NCBI RefSeq assembly: GCF_017329565.1
Contig: NZ_JAFMTT010000005.1
Length of the DNA: 64,000 nucleotides
Source: Alicyclobacillus mali
GTDB lineage: Bacteria; Bacillota; Bacilli; Alicyclobacillales; Alicyclobacillaceae
Direction: 5' to 3' (one strand)
The position numbers and the translations under genes are program-made. Within the stretch, counting starts at the first letter, position 1; every line of letters starts with the position of its first letter. Below the pieces are notes generated by a model. That model was not told the origin of the DNA. It saw nothing but the letters and a program-made list of their open reading frames with translations, and ran no database searches. Of the stretch, positions 17,107 through 26,470 are shown in pieces.

Positions 17107-19380
17107 TCACCCCTGCCCGTTCTCCGCTTGCCACCTTTCCTGCGCAGCCCGCAGCTTCGCAAGCACTCGCTCGAGCTCGTCCCGCGGCACCCCAAACAGC
17201 GTCGTGGTACGGCCGATGGGCGTGAACCGCATGAACGCTTCGAACATGGGATTGGCGTCTATCTCGCTGCCAAGCGGCGATTCGGCGAGCTTCTCTTTCA
17301 ACAGTTCGCGGAGGACCGGGCCTGTGGCCGGATCGTCCAAAAGGTCGCCGAGCGTCGAATTGGCGTGCACCGGCACCAGCCTGCGCGGGGCGGTGGATGT
17401 CACCTCCACGGAGGCGGTGAGGCGCAAATCGCGCGAGGACGATCCGACGCGGATCTCGTACCAGCCGCTCTCCACGGTGAGATCGCCGGCATTGACGTCG
17501 TAATAGGCAAACGCGCGCTTGCCCAGTTGAAACTCGACCGTACGCGTCTCGCCGGGAGCCAGCGCCACCTTGGCGAATGCACGCAGCTCGCGCCGCGGCC
17601 GTATCACTCGCGAGGCCCTCGGCTCGACATAGACCTGGACCACCTCTTTGCCCGCGCGCTGCCCAGTGTTGCGAACGTCCACCTGCACCGTGAGCACTTC
17701 GTCATCCCGCACCTGCTGGCGAGACACGCGGATAGCCTCGTACTCGAACGTGGTGTACGACAGCCCGTGGCCGAAGGGAAACAGCACGTCCATCTCCTTG
17801 GTGTCGTAGTGGCGATAGCCGATAAAGACGCCTTCTCGGTATTCGGATCTGTCGCCTTCGCCAGGAAAGAATGGATGCGACGGATTGTGCTCGAGCCGAA
17901 GCGGAAACGTCTCGGCCAGCTTGCCGGACGGGTTCACGGCGCCTGACAGTACGTCCGCGATGGCGCCGCCGAAGGCCTGCCCCGCGAGATACGCCTCGAT
18001 CACGGCCGGCACGCGGTGGATCCACGGCATCTCGATGGGCGCGCCGTTCGACAGCACGACGACGGTATGAGGCTGAGCCGAGGCCACTGCTTCGATGAGC
18101 GCCACGTGCGCTTCCGGCATTCGCATGTGGGGGCGATCATGCCCTTCAGACTCCCAGCTCTCCGGCAACCCTGCAAAAATGACGGCGATATCCGCCTGCG
18201 CCGCAGCGCGCACTGCCTCGTCGATGAGATCCGGGCGAGGCGCGTCGTCGTCGAGCGCGTACCCCGGCGCGTATAGGAGAAGCTGATCCCCAAACGCGCG
18301 GCGCAGTTCCGCGAGCGGCTCGTCGAGGCGCGCGGGGTTGACGTGCGAGCTCCCCCCTCCCTGGTAGCGCGGCGACACGGCAAACGCGCCAATCACCGCC
18401 ACCCGCCGCCCTTGCGCGATGGGCAACACGGCCCCGTCGTTCTTCAGAAGCACCATCGACTCCGCCGCGGCCTGGCGGGCCAGGCGATGATGCGCGTCGA
18501 GATCGGCGGGTTGACCCTGCGGCTGGTAGGCCCGGTCGACGAGCGCGAGCAGGCGTTCCACGGCCGCATCGAGCACGGCTTCGTCCAGGCGGCCGTCTCT
18601 CACAGCCTGCACGATCTCGGCGTCCTGCGCGTACGGCCCGCCGGGCATTTCGAGGTCCAGCCCCGCGGCAAGCCCTTGCACGCGATCATTCACGGCGCCC
18701 CAGTCCGACACCACAACGCCATCAAATCCCCATTCCCGGCGCAGCACCTGCGTCAAAAGCCACGGGTGTTCCGAGCAGTAGGTGCCGTTTAAGCGGTTGT
18801 AGGCGCACATGACCGTCCACGGGCGGCCGCCCTTGACCGCGCCTTCGAAGCTCGCGAGGTAAATCTCGCGAAGGGTGCGTTCGTCCACTTCGGCGCTCGT
18901 CGTCATGCGCCGATACTCCTGGTTGTTGGCTGCAAAGTGCTTGAGCGACGCGCCCACGCCGCGCGACTGTACCCCGCGGATGTGCGCCGCAGCCATTTCG
19001 CCCGAGAGAAGCGGATCCTCTGAGAAGTACTCGAAGTTGCGCCCGCACAAGGGCGATCGCTTGATGTTGGCGCCCGGCCCGAGCAACACGTGAACGCCGA
19101 GCGCCCGGCACTCGTCGCCAAGCGCCTGGCCAATCCGCTACACCAGCGCTGGATCCCAGGAGCTTGCGAGTGCGGCGGCGGTCGGGAAGCACGTGGCGGG
19201 CTCCGAATCGGTGAACGATCCGTCTGACCGCTGCAGCCGAACGCCGTGCGGGCCGTCCGTCATGCAGAGAGACGGGATACCGAGGCGCTCGATGGGCTTC
19301 GTTTGCCAGAAATTGAGCCCGGAACAGAGGGATGCTTTTTCTTCGAGGGTGAGATGCGAGACGAGATCGCGGTAGGCCAA
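17107..19380 (-). pseudogene. GH3 beta-glucosidase interrupted by one in-frame amber codon
   Basis: A continuous frame of 757 codons encodes a GH3 enzyme except for TAG at 19138-19140 (codon 81). Before it is the normal N-terminus ending in SSWDPALV; after it the frame resumes with RIGQALGDECRALG and NIKRSPLCGRNFEYFSEDP, a standard GH3 sequence where Glu or Gln is usual at the stop. The rest is intact: nucleophile region VVVSDWG (Asp about 226), KHFAANNQE, a candidate acid/base Glu in WESEGHDR, an alpha/beta sandwich domain and a C-terminal fibronectin III-like domain. One base change (GAG or CAG to TAG) explains it. It may be a recent nonsense mutation, a sequencing error or, less likely, readthrough. 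The TTG start is 7 nt after AAAGGAGC. Confidence 0.9.
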
Positions 19381-19511
19381 AGATTTCGCTCCTTTCTGAA
19401 ATCCGCCTGCTCATGACTCTATAACAACCTGTACGCAAGTCTGCGCAGGTGCATACGTGGCGCAAGTCCCCCACATTCTAACGGATGATGCCATCGAGAG
19501 GAGAGTGACCC

Positions 19512-20408
19512 ATGCCCACCACCGTTGCCCCACCCCAAGCGGGGCAAGCGCCGTCGTATCCGACGTCGTTTCCACCGCAGCATCAAGATCGCCAGCCTGG
19601 TGTCGAGTCGCAGATGAACCCGCGCCCATTCTTCGATCACCCCGAGTACCACGGCGCGGGCAAGCTGAAGGACAAGGTGGCACTCATCACGGGCGGCGAC
19701 AGTGGCATCGGCCGCGCGGTGGCCGTCGCGTTTGCCAAGGAGGGCGCGGACGTCATCATCGCGTATCGAGACGAAGACCCGGACGCCGCGGAGACGGTGC
19801 AGCATGTCCAGCGGTACGGTCGCCGCGCGCAGCAGTTGGCATTTGACGTTTCCAACAAGGCCGAATGCGATCGCGTCGTGCAGCAGGCCATCGCGGAATT
19901 CGGCAAAGTTGACATCCTGGTCAACAACGCGGCCCGCCAGCATCCGCAGCCGAGCATTCTCGACATCACGCCGGAACAGTTGCAGATGACGTTCGCAACG
20001 AACGTCTTCGGCTACTTCTACATGATTCAGGCCGCGCTTCCGCACATGAAGCCGGGGGCGTGTATCATCAACACCGCGTCGATCACGGCCTACCGCGGCC
20101 ACGAGACCCTCATCGACTACGCAGCCACGAAGGGCGCCATCGTGACCCTGACGAGATCGCTCGCGCTCTCACTGGCGAAACAGGGCATCCGCGTGAACGC
20201 CGTCGCGCCTGGCCCTGTGTGGACGCCGCTGATTCCGGCGAGTTTTGCGGCGGCTGAGGTGGCCAAATTTGGCGCCGACACGCCGATGGGGCGCGCAGGC
20301 CAGCCCGCGGAACTGGCGCCCGCGTACGTATTCCTCGCGTCGGCGGACTCCTCATACATGACCGGGCAGGTCCTGCACGTCAATGGCGGCGAGATCGTCA
20401 ACGGGTGA
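19512..20408 (+). CDS. SDR-family oxidoreductase (general stress protein 39/YhdF-like)
   Basis: A 298-residue short-chain dehydrogenase with an extra Pro/Gln-rich N-terminal stretch of about 50 residues, as in the YdaD/YhdF/YghA subgroup. Nucleotide-binding TGGDSGIGR (60-68), NNAA (138-141) and the catalytic Ser190, Tyr203 and Lys207 are present, so it should be an active NAD(P)-dependent enzyme. The physiological substrate of this subgroup is unknown; in Bacillus these are general stress proteins. It is a single gene, divergent from the GH3 gene. The ATG follows GAGAGGAGAG by 6 nt, and a strong bidirectional hairpin follows. Confidence 0.88.
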   Translation: MPTTVAPPQAGQAPSYPTSFPPQHQDRQPGVESQMNPRPFFDHPEYHGAGKLKDKVALITGGDSGIGRAVAVAFAKEGADVIIAYRDEDPDAAETVQHVQRYGRRAQQLAFDVSNKAECDRVVQQAIAEFGKVDILVNNAARQHPQPSILDITPEQLQMTFATNVFGYFYMIQAALPHMKPGACIINTASITAYRGHETLIDYAATKGAIVTLTRSLALSLAKQGIRVNAVAPGPVWTPLIPASFAAAEVAKFGADTPMGRAGQPAELAPAYVFLASADSSYMTGQVLHVNGGEIVNG

Positions 20409-20415
20409 TGAAGCG

Positions 20416-20446
20416 CAAGGCGCCGCCCATCGAAGGCGGCGCCTTG
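20416..20446. terminator. Bidirectional terminator hairpin
   Basis: A perfect 12-bp GC-rich stem (20416-20427 with 20435-20446) and 7-nt loop sit between the convergent SDR and glucosaminidase genes. The T-tract is short. Confidence 0.7.
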
Positions 20447-20451
20447 TGTCA

Positions 20452-22833
20452 TCAGCTTTGGGGCACCAGACTGACCGTGCCGTTGGCGGGAATGACGGCG
20501 GTCAACAGGGTGTCGGCCGCGTAGCCGTTGGAGACCACCGGATCTTGCGCGGCAATTTGGATGGTGTACACGCCGCCCGAGGGCTGCGCGGAATTTGCGA
20601 CCACCCAGTCGCCGCTGTGCAGGTTCAGCAACACCTTGGACAAATCCCCCACCTGATAGACGGGAATGGTCGTCGCTGTCCCCGCCGGGTTCTGGACAAT
20701 GACCCGATACACGTTGGTCAACTTGATATACTGCGAGTCCACCCAGCCATAGCCCACCACATGATACCAGGGGACCACGTACGGCCCCGCCATGCCTTCG
20801 GCAATCTGGTCGATCTTCACCGTCGTGCCCGCGGGAATCAAATTCGCATTCGACTGCGAGGGCTGAATGTACTGGACCCACATGCTGAACGTCCAGATGC
20901 CATTCGGGTTCGACATGCCCATGACCTGTGACTGGAACTTTTCCACCGCCGCTTGCGTCAGCGGACCGAACTGGCCGTCGACGGTGAGCCCCGCATTGAT
21001 GGTTTGGTTCAGAAACCGTTGGATTTCGGCGACGGGTTGCCCAAAACTCCCGACCGAGAGCTGGCCGAAGAACTGCTGATTCTCACCCTGCGCGATGCTC
21101 GGGTAGTACGGGACGCCGTTGTTCGGGTAATACGGATCCTGCTGCGTAACGCCCTGCGCCCCGTTCATGTAGTACACCGGCTCCGCCGTGGACTTCGGCG
21201 CCGGCGGGTTATTGGATGGCGAGTACTGCACGTAGGCACTCACGCTCGAGCCGACCGACGTCGCGAACTGTTTCATGACGGCCGCAATACCGCTTGCCCA
21301 TGTCTGAGCCGTGGCATAGTTCACGTTCATGCCGTTCAACGTCGGGGAGACGTACAGGCTCGCGCCTGGCGTGAGATAGTTGGTCCGTACCGTCCACGCC
21401 TCAAAGCGAATGGCGTAGTCGTCACTCGGGAAGACGCCGGCGTCCGGTCCTGGGTTCGAGTCGTACGCGCCGTAGCCGAACAAGTTGTTCTTCTGCAGCG
21501 CGATTTGGCTCTGTCCCCAGGCGCTCTCCAGAATGGCGTGCGAGACCAAGTAGTTGGCATCGACGCTGTACAGGTTCTGCGCATCCATGAACGAGTTGCC
21601 GAGCCCATTCAGCGGTGAACTGTTCTGGAGCAAGAACTGATTGATGCTCTGCGCGTTGATATTGGATGGCGCAGGATAGCGGAGATCCACGTTGGTGAAC
21701 GACAATCCGCTCGATCCGCCCGTCGAGTTGCCGGTGGCATTCCCCGTCGAGTTGCCGGTGCCGTTCGATGTGGCATTGCCGGTGGAATTCGAGGTACTGT
21801 TTCCAACCGAGTTTCCCGTCGAATTGCCCAGTCCCGCGGCGTTACCCGTGGAGTTGGCGGGCCCTGTGGTATTGGTGACGTTGGTCACAGTGTTGCCGCC
21901 AGGCACCGCGCCGGTCCCATTTCCAGTGCTGTTGCTTGTCGAGTTGCCCGTGCCGTTGTCCACGCCCGAGCCACCAGAACCCGTGGAATTCGAGGACGGA
22001 TCGCCCGTTTCAATCACAACGGGAGCTGGCTTCATATCCCACTGGGTGCCTTGCCACGTCGAGGCGACACCCATGCGCTGCAGGGCGTTCATCACGTACC
22101 AGACGGGCATGAACGTCGTGAGCTTGCCGGAGGCCGGGTCTGGATACACGATGGCAGGAACATTGGCCACGACCGTCTGGCCGATGGCGATGGCCGCGCT
22201 ACCTGGACCGTACGAGATTTTGCCGTAGTCGACAACTTGGCCTGACGGCGGCGTGAGCGTCCAGACGCCGTTGGACCACGTGCTCGCGACGCCGGCGCGG
22301 GCGAGCGCCTGCATGACGTACCAAATGGGCATGTAGGCAGTGCCTTGGTAGGTGAACCCGATGGGTTTGGAGATGAGTTGCCCATTCCAGACAATCCGCT
22401 TCCATTCAACGTGTTGAACCAGGGCGCTCTGCCTGGGTAAAACCGACATCACCTGGCGATAATCCGACACGGCTTTGGCCAGAGCCCCCCATGTCATGGG
22501 CCCGACAATCCCGTCCACGCCAAGCCCTGCGGCCTGTTGAAAGGCTTTGACCTGTGTCTGCGTCGTGGCGTCGAAGACGCCGGTGGCTTGTCCGACGTCA
22601 TACCCGAGTGCATTCAGCGCATTTTGCAAGACTTGAACATAGGCGCCCGTGGAGCCGTAGCTCAACATGGGGTACGACTGTACGCCCGCGAGGGTGAGGG
22701 CCGCCACGGGCACGCTGAGCGACGACGCCGATGCGCTCGGCGTGCTCGAGGTCTCTGCCAGCGCAGGCACAGGCGACGTTAAAAGCACCGTGGCTGGCAG
22801 CGCCATGACCGCGAGCAGGCGATGCGTCTTCAC
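20452..22833 (-). CDS. Secreted N-acetylglucosaminidase-type autolysin with two peptidoglycan-binding domains
   Basis: A 793-residue exported protein. Signal peptide (1-26), peptidoglycan-binding domain (about 58-118), two copies of a stalk-like module (containing AYMPIWYVMQALARAGVAS and its repeat FMPVWYVMNALQRMGVAS), a linker of Asn/Ser/Thr/Gly repeats (about 300-375), a glucosaminidase domain with catalytic-type Glu in AILESAWGQS, a second peptidoglycan-binding domain and a C-terminal SH3-like segment. It should cleave the glycan strand of peptidoglycan. The GTG start lies 7 nt after GGAGGT. It is the last gene of a three-gene operon and follows the stalk-domain protein by 17 nt. Confidence 0.85.
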   Translation of the reverse strand: MKTHRLLAVMALPATVLLTSPVPALAETSSTPSASASSLSVPVAALTLAGVQSYPMLSYGSTGAYVQVLQNALNALGYDVGQATGVFDATTQTQVKAFQQAAGLGVDGIVGPMTWGALAKAVSDYRQVMSVLPRQSALVQHVEWKRIVWNGQLISKPIGFTYQGTAYMPIWYVMQALARAGVASTWSNGVWTLTPPSGQVVDYGKISYGPGSAAIAIGQTVVANVPAIVYPDPASGKLTTFMPVWYVMNALQRMGVASTWQGTQWDMKPAPVVIETGDPSSNSTGSGGSGVDNGTGNSTSNSTGNGTGAVPGGNTVTNVTNTTGPANSTGNAAGLGNSTGNSVGNSTSNSTGNATSNGTGNSTGNATGNSTGGSSGLSFTNVDLRYPAPSNINAQSINQFLLQNSSPLNGLGNSFMDAQNLYSVDANYLVSHAILESAWGQSQIALQKNNLFGYGAYDSNPGPDAGVFPSDDYAIRFEAWTVRTNYLTPGASLYVSPTLNGMNVNYATAQTWASGIAAVMKQFATSVGSSVSAYVQYSPSNNPPAPKSTAEPVYYMNGAQGVTQQDPYYPNNGVPYYPSIAQGENQQFFGQLSVGSFGQPVAEIQRFLNQTINAGLTVDGQFGPLTQAAVEKFQSQVMGMSNPNGIWTFSMWVQYIQPSQSNANLIPAGTTVKIDQIAEGMAGPYVVPWYHVVGYGWVDSQYIKLTNVYRVIVQNPAGTATTIPVYQVGDLSKVLLNLHSGDWVVANSAQPSGGVYTIQIAAQDPVVSNGYAADTLLTAVIPANGTVSLVPQS

Positions 22834-22850
22834 AACGATGACCTCCATTC

Positions 22851-24287
22851 TCATGGTTGCAAGTGCAGGGAAGCGACAGACGACACGATGGCAGGAGGCA
22901 GGTTGGGCGATACGATGTTCACCCGCTCGACCGAGGGCCCGGACGCGCCGGGGCTCACTTCCAATGCTCCAAGCGCGACGGTCCCGCCCAAGGACGGCAT
23001 CATCTGGTTCCACGTGACCATGAGCCCATCCGGGGGGATTTTCACGACAAGCCGACCATGCGCCGGGATGGATAGGTCGCGGGTGTCGAGGGACGGCGCT
23101 GACATCCATGCGCCGCCCGGCTTGGTCTGATACGACACCGGGCCAATGGCAGACACCGAGGCAAACCCGTATCCGCTCGGGGCGGTTGGCAACGTCAGCA
23201 TCCAGGTTTGGCCACTCCGCGTGACGACAAGTTGGTTAAAAAACTGATAGGTTGATGAGATAGCGGCCTGCGCGTCGGCCGTGGACGCAAACAGCGGTTG
23301 TCCGCCGCCAGATAGGAAGGTGGCCTGATACTCGTCCGCCGGCGGATACCACAGCCGCCAGGTGTTTGCAGCCGTTTCGACATCACCTTGCAGACATTCG
23401 TGCAAATTCGACGCCAACGTGTCCAATTCCTGCGCTGTCATGTCCGAAGCTGGATCCCAGTTTTCTGGAATCAGCCCAATGGCGCTCGCCCACGCCGTGG
23501 GCGATCCCCCAGGCTGATAAGCCGCATCCTGCGTCGAGATACCAAGCGCGTTCCACAGAATCTGAGCGGTCTCACCCCAGGTGATGGGCTGAAACGCCCC
23601 GGACGACGTGGGCGCAGGCGGTTGGTACCAGCCTGCGCGGATGGCGGCCTGCGTCACGCCCCAGGCTGGGGAAGCGGTCAGCAGATCCGCGTAGGGGCTC
23701 GATCCGGCCGACGCCGTCGGCAAGCCGAGATCGGAAGCCAAGGCGGCGAGCACGTTCCACACCGCCACCTCGCCGTTCGGCAGCGGCTGCGGCACAGCCG
23801 ATGCGTCAAGGCCCAGTTGATTGCCGTTCATCGTCGCCTGAATCCCGAGCCGCGCAAGAATTTCCTCCGCGTTCGCCACAGGTAGGAACACTTCGGCCGA
23901 CGTGGCCCCTGGCGGCGTGGCGATGACCGTGGGCACGCGTTCCACCACTTGGCCGTCCATCACCACCACTGCGCCACCCTTCTCGGACGGGCCCGGCGTC
24001 TCGTCCACGGGTACCGACACCGGCGCCGAGATGGAGAACTGACCCTTCGACCACGAGGCGGAAAAGCCGAGTTGGTTCAGCGCCTGCATGAGATCCCAAA
24101 GCGCAATGTCCGTCTGAGTGCCCTGGACAAGCGCTGGCACGGACATGGCTGCCGACGTCCCGATGGTCACCCGTATGGTCGTAAAGCCAGCATGGCCCTT
24201 CGTCAGCACCGCGGCCTGGGTCGTCCAAGGTATGGAAAGGACGCTCGCGCACAGTGGCGCGGCGACCCACGCATTACGAACCGCCAC
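22851..24287 (-). CDS. Secreted stalk-domain (copper amine oxidase N-like) protein of unknown function
   Basis: A 478-residue exported protein: signal peptide (about 1-27), then two modules resembling the copper amine oxidase N-terminal/stalk fold (IALWDLMQALNQLGFSASW and LPVANAEEILARLGIQATM with the usual hydrophobic-Trp ending), a middle region with SLH-like helices (VTQAAIRAGWY, ITWGETAQILWNALG) and a beta-rich C-terminal part. No catalytic motif is recognised. The GTG start follows GGGGGTGGG by 6 nt; a TTG six codons earlier is also possible. The start lies inside the end of the DUF4855 gene, so translation is probably coupled. Confidence 0.7.
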   Translation of the reverse strand: MAVRNAWVAAPLCASVLSIPWTTQAAVLTKGHAGFTTIRVTIGTSAAMSVPALVQGTQTDIALWDLMQALNQLGFSASWSKGQFSISAPVSVPVDETPGPSEKGGAVVVMDGQVVERVPTVIATPPGATSAEVFLPVANAEEILARLGIQATMNGNQLGLDASAVPQPLPNGEVAVWNVLAALASDLGLPTASAGSSPYADLLTASPAWGVTQAAIRAGWYQPPAPTSSGAFQPITWGETAQILWNALGISTQDAAYQPGGSPTAWASAIGLIPENWDPASDMTAQELDTLASNLHECLQGDVETAANTWRLWYPPADEYQATFLSGGGQPLFASTADAQAAISSTYQFFNQLVVTRSGQTWMLTLPTAPSGYGFASVSAIGPVSYQTKPGGAWMSAPSLDTRDLSIPAHGRLVVKIPPDGLMVTWNQMMPSLGGTVALGALEVSPGASGPSVERVNIVSPNLPPAIVSSVASLHLQP

Positions 24288-25893
24288 GAATGCCCACCCC
24301 CGCAATGAAGCTCGCCGTCGTGTCGTACGCGACCCGGGCTTGTCCCGTCGATCGCGCCGAGGTCAACAACAGCTTGGATCCGTCGTAGTAGACGTGCGAA
24401 GCCTGATTGGTGCCAAAACCATACGCCGAAAGCTGCGCCAGCGAGCTGTCGTAGAGCGCCTGGTCCTGCTGGCTGATGCCTGTGAGTTCCACCTCGACAC
24501 CCATGCCGTACTGGGATGCGGTCTGCGCGGCATTCACCATGCGCTCGAGATACGCCTGCGAACCCTGCTCGACGAAATTCGGCTGAATCCATGCGGCGGA
24601 GAAGCCGAGGCTCTTCCAGTCGGCGATGCCCGCCGCCCCGTAGAACGGGATCCAGAACAGGGGAAGGTGATGGGCCGCAGCCAGCTGAGAGGCGAATTGC
24701 ACGTAGGCCGCTTCACCCGGCATGGTGTCGCGGAACTGCTCCTCGTTCCAGTACAGGCCGACGAGCTGCAGATTGCTGAATCCCGCGCGGTTCCAGGCAT
24801 CGAGCAGTTGCTGCACATACCACGTTTCAGCGCTTTCGCGGGATGATAAGGCGTCGGGATCGCCCGGAGAACCTCCGAAGTTCACGGTCGATCCGCCGAT
24901 GGTTCCGAACGTAGCCTGGCCGTACGCGAAATAGGGCAGCGAGAGTACGACGCGCTCCTTGTAACCGGGCCGGTGCAACGCCTGATTGACATAGCCCACC
25001 GCTTCGTTGAGCGCGGAAAGCTGCTTGTCCGGAGCGAACAAATCCTGCAGATACGCGGAGAGACCCGCCTGCGTCGTGGGCACGGAACCATAGGGAAGAA
25101 AGAGCATCGTGTCGAATAAAGGCGCCGTGATCTGACCACTTTCGGTCACGTAAGCGAGCATCGGCACGAAGTCCTGTTCGCTCCATGTGCCAAGCGAACC
25201 GTTGGCGCCCGTCTCGACGAGCAACATGTTTCGGATGCCATAGGCATTCGGCGCTGTCGGAAGAAGAGGCCCGAGCGGCTTGTCTGGGTTGGTCGCAACG
25301 GGCGTCAGCGCGCTGACAGGCGCACCTTTGATGTTCAAGAATCCCTTGACGTCAAAGCTATCCAAAAAGACCCACACGTCGACCGGGACGATGATTCGAA
25401 CGGCCGACGCCTCCAAGCCACTTGGAGACGACCATGTGAAAGTCTGGGCCATCACGTTGCGCGTGCTCAGCGGATATGCGGAAGCTTCGCGCCCGGCGCT
25501 GTACCATTTGCCATTCGACTCAAACTGAAATTCGACATAGCGCGGGAAGTAGATACCGAGAGGAAAATCTTGAAGTGCTCGGACCGAGATCGAGACAATA
25601 TCGGCAGATTTGGGCAGTGTGAGCGTGATGACGCGCTTGCCCTGGTGGCTGAAGCCTCGCCACGTGGACAGCGAAGTGATATCTCCTGGATATCTGGCCT
25701 CCTCCGCCGCAAATACCGGATCCGGCACGCCGTCTACGGACACAGAAACTTGCCCCATTCCCGTCAGGTCCTGCGGAGCACCGGATGGCACGGTCTGCGC
25801 GTGAAGCTGCACCTGCGAGGCGAATACGGCCGTGATCGCCGCGCTGGCGCCTCGAGTGATGGCTCCGCGGAAGCTGAACGCCAATGTGAACAC
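24274..25893 (-). CDS. Secreted DUF4855 protein
   Basis: A 539-residue exported protein with a signal peptide (about 1-32), an N-terminal beta-rich region with a discoidin-like flavour (about 45-190, including the FPRYVEFQFESNGKWYSAG segment) and a DUF4855 domain (about 215-530), recognised by YGIRNMLLVETG, FDTMLFLPYG and an alpha/beta-barrel-like pattern ending in HVYYDGSKLLL. The family resembles a glycosidase barrel but has no established activity. It is the first gene of an operon with the stalk protein and the glucosaminidase, so a role in cell-wall or surface-glycan processing is inferred. The start is GTG after an AAGAAGGG element. Confidence 0.75.
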   Translation of the reverse strand: MFTLAFSFRGAITRGASAAITAVFASQVQLHAQTVPSGAPQDLTGMGQVSVSVDGVPDPVFAAEEARYPGDITSLSTWRGFSHQGKRVITLTLPKSADIVSISVRALQDFPLGIYFPRYVEFQFESNGKWYSAGREASAYPLSTRNVMAQTFTWSSPSGLEASAVRIIVPVDVWVFLDSFDVKGFLNIKGAPVSALTPVATNPDKPLGPLLPTAPNAYGIRNMLLVETGANGSLGTWSEQDFVPMLAYVTESGQITAPLFDTMLFLPYGSVPTTQAGLSAYLQDLFAPDKQLSALNEAVGYVNQALHRPGYKERVVLSLPYFAYGQATFGTIGGSTVNFGGSPGDPDALSSRESAETWYVQQLLDAWNRAGFSNLQLVGLYWNEEQFRDTMPGEAAYVQFASQLAAAHHLPLFWIPFYGAAGIADWKSLGFSAAWIQPNFVEQGSQAYLERMVNAAQTASQYGMGVEVELTGISQQDQALYDSSLAQLSAYGFGTNQASHVYYDGSKLLLTSARSTGQARVAYDTTASFIAGVGIRGGS

Positions 25894-26060
25894 ACCCTTC
25901 TTTCCTGGTGATCAGACTTCATCGACAACCAGCGACATGGATACGGTTCGATCGTCAAGACGATTTTTTAAGGGCATATCGGAAACATTTCTCATTCCGA
26001 CCTTCATGTCATCGTCCGAGCCTGCATGAAACCATGTCAGGGCCATGCGCCCGAGACCGA

Positions 26061-26090
26061 TTGACGTTGCACCACTCCCCGGGGTATACT
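26061..26090 (+). promoter_or_regulatory. Sigma-A promoter of the candidate small RNA
   Basis: TTGACG (26061-26066) and TATACT (26085-26090) are 18 nt apart. The stretch before it, 25894-26060, shows no gene; it contains the upstream region of the DUF4855 operon and no clear promoter for it. Confidence 0.65.
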
Positions 26091-26096
26091 GACCGT

Positions 26097-26220
26097 AGGA
26101 CAGTGTAAATTCGGCACGACGGTGGACGCGAAGATCTCAGGTCGTCATCTGGGCACATAAGTCCTGAGGGAGCGAGTTGTGCAACCGGCCACCCGCGTAC
26201 AAGGCGTGGGTGGCCTTTGC
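26097..26220 (+). ncRNA. Candidate structured small RNA, about 120 nt
   Basis: Bounded by the promoter at 26061-26090 and an intrinsic terminator whose 11-bp stem (26187-26197 with 26205-26215, one G-U) is followed by TTTGCTATTTT. Within it AGGAC (26097-26101) can pair with GTCCT (26160-26164) and GUGU with GCAC inside that, enclosing an ACGAC/GUCGU stem, so a multi-helix fold is possible. No credible reading frame fits. I do not recognise a known RNA family. Exact ends are estimated. Confidence 0.45.
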
Positions 26221-26303
26221 TATTTTCAAAGTTTGAGGTCATCTGGCGTGGCCCTGTGTGGGGGTAAAGGGGAAAAGTTACAAAAACCGCCGGATGGCGC
26301 AGA

Positions 26304-26339
26304 AACGGCTGGGATGTCACGCATCCCGGCCGTTTTCTT
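26304..26339 (+). terminator. Second strong intrinsic terminator in the 25.9-26.5 kb gap
   Basis: A 13-bp stem (26304-26316 with 26322-26334, one T-G) and a T-rich tail TTTCTTTTT. The 83 nt between it and the previous terminator hold no gene I can support, so it may terminate readthrough or a second short RNA. Confidence 0.7.
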
Positions 26340-26398
26340 TTTGCGTGGGGAACTTGCGCGATATACGTGGAACGGCGGCGCTGCAACGTCCCACGACA

Positions 26399-26427
26399 TT
26401 GACACGAGCAACGCGGACCGGTAAGAT
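26399..26427 (+). promoter_or_regulatory. Sigma-A promoter of the His-rich protein gene
   Basis: Consensus TTGACA (26399-26404), a 17-nt spacer and TAAGAT (26422-26427), 44 nt before the ATG at 26471. Confidence 0.75.
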
Positions 26428-26470
26428 TGCATACGTACATATACAAATGAATTCGAAAGGTCGTGATCGC

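Noticed and set aside
17107..19089. Reading the downstream part of the GH3 gene as an independent shorter gene
   Set aside because: It lacks the first 97 residues of the catalytic barrel and has no ribosome site; the in-frame amber explanation is simpler.
21700..22010. Repetitive GNST-type sequence that could be mistaken for a CRISPR or tandem-repeat array
   Set aside because: It is an in-frame low-complexity linker of the glucosaminidase with irregular period; there are no spacers.
26221..26345. A riboswitch (for example c-di-GMP or preQ1 type) before the His-rich gene
   Set aside because: I could not find the conserved core of any family I know; only a terminator hairpin is clear, and a fresh promoter follows it.
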